Positions 4,437-6,139 of a stretch of DNA of 6,139 nt are shown piece by piece. The DNA is from Chloroflexota bacterium (GTDB lineage: Bacteria; Chloroflexota; Anaerolineae; Anaerolineales; UBA11858). Under the pieces are notes generated by a model, which was not told the origin of the DNA, did no database searches, and saw nothing but the letters and a program-made list of their open reading frames with translations. Position numbers and translations under genes: made by a program. Numbering within the stretch: position 1 is the first letter of the stretch; each line of letters begins with the position of its first letter. The stretch covers positions 1 to 6,139 of the forward strand of contig DAOUWT010000168.1 of assembly GCA_030666985.1 (NCBI GenBank), in the 5' to 3' direction.

Positions 4437-5505
4437 CCAAGAGCAGCTAGATTTATTAGAACGTCTCACAAATGCCTGTGCCGTTTCGGGGGATGAGGGC
4501 GAGGTGCGGCAGATTGTGCTAGAAGAGCTGGGGGAGGGTAGGGAGGGGGTCGTGGAGGTGGACGCCCTGGGGAACGTTTTGGTCACTTGCCTGGGGGATG
4601 GGGATGCTAGGGGGGGGCAATCAGGGGGGGTAAAAGTGATGGTTGCGGCCCACATGGACGAGGTGGGGCTAATGCTCACCTCCGACGAGAAAGACGGCCT
4701 GTACCGTTTCTCCGCCGTGGGGGGGCTTGATCCCCGCCAGTTGGTGGGCAAAGCCCTCTGGGTGGGGGCGGAGCGCATCCCCGCCGTGATAGGCGCAAAA
4801 CCCATCCACCTCACAAAGCCAGAGGAAAGAAAAAAAGCCATCTCGTTGGACACTTTACGCATTGACGTTGGCCCTGAGAACGCATCCAAGGTCAAAGTAG
4901 GCGACAGAGCCACCTTTGCCACCAAATTTACCCTCCTGGGAGACAGCATTAGGGCCAAAGCCTTGGACGACCGTTTTGGCGTAGCCACCCTCATAGAGCT
5001 GGTCAAACACGCTCCCAAAAATATTGACCTGCTGGCCGCATTCACCGTTCAAGAGGAAGTTGGCCTGCGGGGAGCGCACGTAGCGGCCTACGCCCTCGAC
5101 CCCGATTTGGCATTCGCCCTCGACAGCACTCCCGCCCGTGACTTTCTCCCCTGGGATGATGAGGACGAGAACGCCACCTACAACACCCGTTTGGGCGACG
5201 GCCCCGCCATCTACACCGCAGACGCCCGCACATTATCTGACCCCCGCCTCATCAAGCACCTCGTCAGCACCGCCCAGGAGCTTGAGATTCCCTACCAACT
5301 GCGCCAGCCGGGAATGGGCGGAACCGATGCCGGAGCCATCCACCGCCAGCGCATGGGAATCCCCAGCGTGACGGTTTCTGTCCCGGCCCGATATTTGCAC
5401 ACCGCTGCGTCCCTGTCACGGATAGCTGATTGGGAGGCGAGTTTGGCGTTGATGCACGCTGCGCTGGAGGGATTGGGGACTAGGGATGAGGTACTAGGAG
5501 ACTAG
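4423..5505 (+). CDS. M42 family metallo-aminopeptidase (second of a tandem pair)
   Basis: This is a paralogue of the preceding gene with all two-metal residues. From ATG 4423 (360 residues) they are H77 and D79 (AAHMDEVGLML), D182 (KALDDRFG), E211 and E212 (TVQEEVGLRG), D234 (FALDSTP) and H326 (RYLHTA). It has the typical GGLDPRQLVGK block of the dimerisation domain. ATG 4414 would add three residues but has no spacer from the ribosome site. The overlap with the upstream gene suggests an operon and perhaps a mixed TET-type complex; paired M42 subunits are known in archaea. An early non-conserved Gly/Asp-rich loop (about 58-69) is encoded by long G runs. The last eight residues (TRDEVLGD) and the TAG stop come from the 22-bp tandem repeat, so the native C-terminus was probably a little shorter or different. 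The peptide specificity is unknown. Confidence 0.93.
   Translation: MMKINQEQLDLLERLTNACAVSGDEGEVRQIVLEELGEGREGVVEVDALGNVLVTCLGDGDARGGQSGGVKVMVAAHMDEVGLMLTSDEKDGLYRFSAVGGLDPRQLVGKALWVGAERIPAVIGAKPIHLTKPEERKKAISLDTLRIDVGPENASKVKVGDRATFATKFTLLGDSIRAKALDDRFGVATLIELVKHAPKNIDLLAAFTVQEEVGLRGAHVAAYALDPDLAFALDSTPARDFLPWDDEDENATYNTRLGDGPAIYTADARTLSDPRLIKHLVSTAQELEIPYQLRQPGMGGTDAGAIHRQRMGIPSVTVSVPARYLHTAASLSRIADWEASLALMHAALEGLGTRDEVLGD
4530..4549 (+). other. G-quadruplex motif with very short loops in the second M42 gene
   Basis: Four G runs (5, 3, 3 and 5 long) are separated by A, TA and A. This fits the standard G3+N1-7 consensus with loops of 1, 2 and 1 nt, the most stable loop class. It is on the coding strand about 110 nt after the start codon, so the mRNA could also fold it. 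The sequence motif is certain; folding and effect are inferred. Confidence 0.6.
4593..4630 (+). other. Second G-quadruplex motif, including G8 and G7 homopolymers
   Basis: G5-AT-G4-ATGCTA-G8-CAATCA-G7 fits the quadruplex consensus with loops of 2, 6 and 6 nt. The G8 (4610-4617) and G7 (4624-4630) runs encode the Gly-rich loop and are slippage-prone. A one-base change would shift the frame ahead of the first metal ligand (H77). Confidence 0.55.
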
Positions 5506-5609
5506 GGATGAGGTACTAGGAGACTAGGGATGAGGTACTAGGAGACTAGGGATGAGGTACTAGGAGACTAGGGATGAGGTACTAGGAGACTAGGGATGAG
5601 GTACTAGGA
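5478..5609. repeat. 22-bp tandem repeat, six perfect copies (family B reversed)
   Basis: Six identical 22-bp units start at 5478, 5500, 5522, 5544, 5566 and 5588. Each unit is three 7-mers (ACTAGGG, ATGAGGT, ACTAGGA) plus one extra G. The reverse complement is the family B array of 3284-3353. The lack of any mismatch points to recent expansion, so copy number probably varies between strains. Each unit carries CTAG twice (12 in all). The array ends the second M42 gene and is followed by a decayed part with AGGAATC twice at 5621-5634. There are no unique spacers, so it is not CRISPR. Confidence 0.95.
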
Positions 5610-5627
5610 AATTAGTGACGAGGAATC

Positions 5628-5632
5628 AGGAA
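5628..5632 (+). promoter_or_regulatory. Ribosome binding site of the AT-rich membrane gene
   Basis: AGGAA lies 7 nt before ATG 5640. It is part of the second of two AGGAATC words (5621-5634) at the degenerate end of the tandem array, so the repeat tail appears to serve as the translation signal. Confidence 0.6.
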
Positions 5633-5639
5633 TCCGCAA

Positions 5640-6139
5640 ATGAATATCATAAATTGGAAAATTGCCGGACGTTTAGCAACTATAGTGGACTTGCTTGCGG
5701 GCGTTTTTTTTGTAATCCAAGGCATTCAGTGGCTATTAAAAAGACGAGGTAGTGTTATCGCTATAATTCGCCTAGTCGTGCAAGGAGTGGCGTTTATTTT
5801 TATAGTGTCATTACCTATGCTATTTTTTATGTCGCTATCGTTTTTTGTAGAGGCAGGGAATGTCACGGTAGCATATATTTTAAGCTCTTTTTTGTGGGGA
5901 ATAATTACATTCGTGATTCCTGTTGCAATACCAGCTGCTACCTCAAGTACTCAGTCTCAAGCTGAAAATCGTGCCCTTATTGTAGGATTGGTAATATTCG
6001 TTCCTATGAGTATTGCTACAGTAATACTAGCATTAATCCCTGAAGTTACTTTGTTTATGCGTGTTATGATTGGAATTACAGCTGTGATAAGTTCGTTATT
6101 TTGCGGTCATTATGAAGCAAAATTTGCATGGTTTATTAA
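5640..6139 (+). CDS. AT-rich multi-pass membrane protein, partial (3' end outside window), function unknown
   Basis: The frame from ATG 5640 has no stop through 166 codons and runs off the right edge. The protein is strongly hydrophobic, with about five membrane spans: roughly 12-33 (ATIVDLLAGVFFVIQG), 38-70 (IRLVVQGVAFIFIVSLPMLF), 77-99 (AYILSSFLWGIITFVIPVA), 112-134 (ALIVGLVIFVPMSIATVILA) and 138-155. A basic loop (KRRG, 34-37) follows the first span, and a short polar loop (TSSTQSQAENR) follows the third. I recognise no family motif and assign no function. Rows within it are about 38-40% GC with A/T-ending codons, whereas the M42 genes upstream are far more GC-rich. The change falls just after the tandem array. 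This suggests acquisition from elsewhere, or a gene under different codon constraints. The start is supported by AGGAA with a 7-nt spacer. Confidence 0.72.
   Translation, partial: MNIINWKIAGRLATIVDLLAGVFFVIQGIQWLLKRRGSVIAIIRLVVQGVAFIFIVSLPMLFFMSLSFFVEAGNVTVAYILSSFLWGIITFVIPVAIPAATSSTQSQAENRALIVGLVIFVPMSIATVILALIPEVTLFMRVMIGITAVISSLFCGHYEAKFAWFI

Noticed and set aside
5478..5609. CRISPR array
   Set aside because: The 22-bp units are directly adjacent with no unique spacers, and there are no cas genes.

Overview
The window looks like a piece of a GC-rich bacterial chromosome, roughly 60% GC by eye until about position 5610. All convincing genes are on the + strand. A shikimate kinase/3-dehydroquinate synthase fusion, a membrane-anchored Thr/Pro-rich protein, tandem M42 aminopeptidases and abundant 7-mer repeat arrays suggest a Chloroflexota (Anaerolineae-like) genome. 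This assignment is an inference from gene style, not from a marker gene.

Layout: (1) 3-872 is the 3' part of aroC (chorismate synthase), carrying an in-frame mosaic of repeats of roughly 50 codons. (2) 869-2482 is aroKB, overlapping the aroC stop as ATGA. Both belong to the shikimate pathway: AroB makes 3-dehydroquinate, AroK phosphorylates shikimate, and AroC makes chorismate. (3) 2483-2800 has no gene. It holds a 7-mer array, a perfect 18-bp-arm hairpin, an 8-mer array and a possible promoter. (4) 2801-3289 encodes a small protein with one membrane segment and a Thr/Pro tail. (5) 3284-3353 is another 7-mer array. (6) 3360-4436 and 4423-5505 are two overlapping M42 metallo-aminopeptidase genes, probably one operon and possibly partner subunits. 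(7) 5478-5609 is a perfect six-copy 22-bp tandem repeat. (8) 5640-6139 is the start of an AT-rich gene for a multi-pass membrane protein, open at the right edge.

The most striking theme is a set of short-period arrays (mostly 7 bp, one 8 bp) at or near nearly every gene boundary. They do not stay between genes. They encode an internal segment of AroC, the N-terminus and C-terminus of AroKB, the last residue and stop of the Thr/Pro protein, and the C-terminal tail and stop of the second M42 protein. Two sequence families recur in opposite orientation. Family A (CCAATAY/CCAACCT) lies in aroC and, reversed, at the aroKB end. Family B (CCTAGTA-like) lies before the M42 pair and, reversed, after it. 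This resembles cyanobacterial STRR heptamers and, for the in-frame aroC insertion, Rickettsia palindromic elements. No mobilising enzyme is visible in the window.
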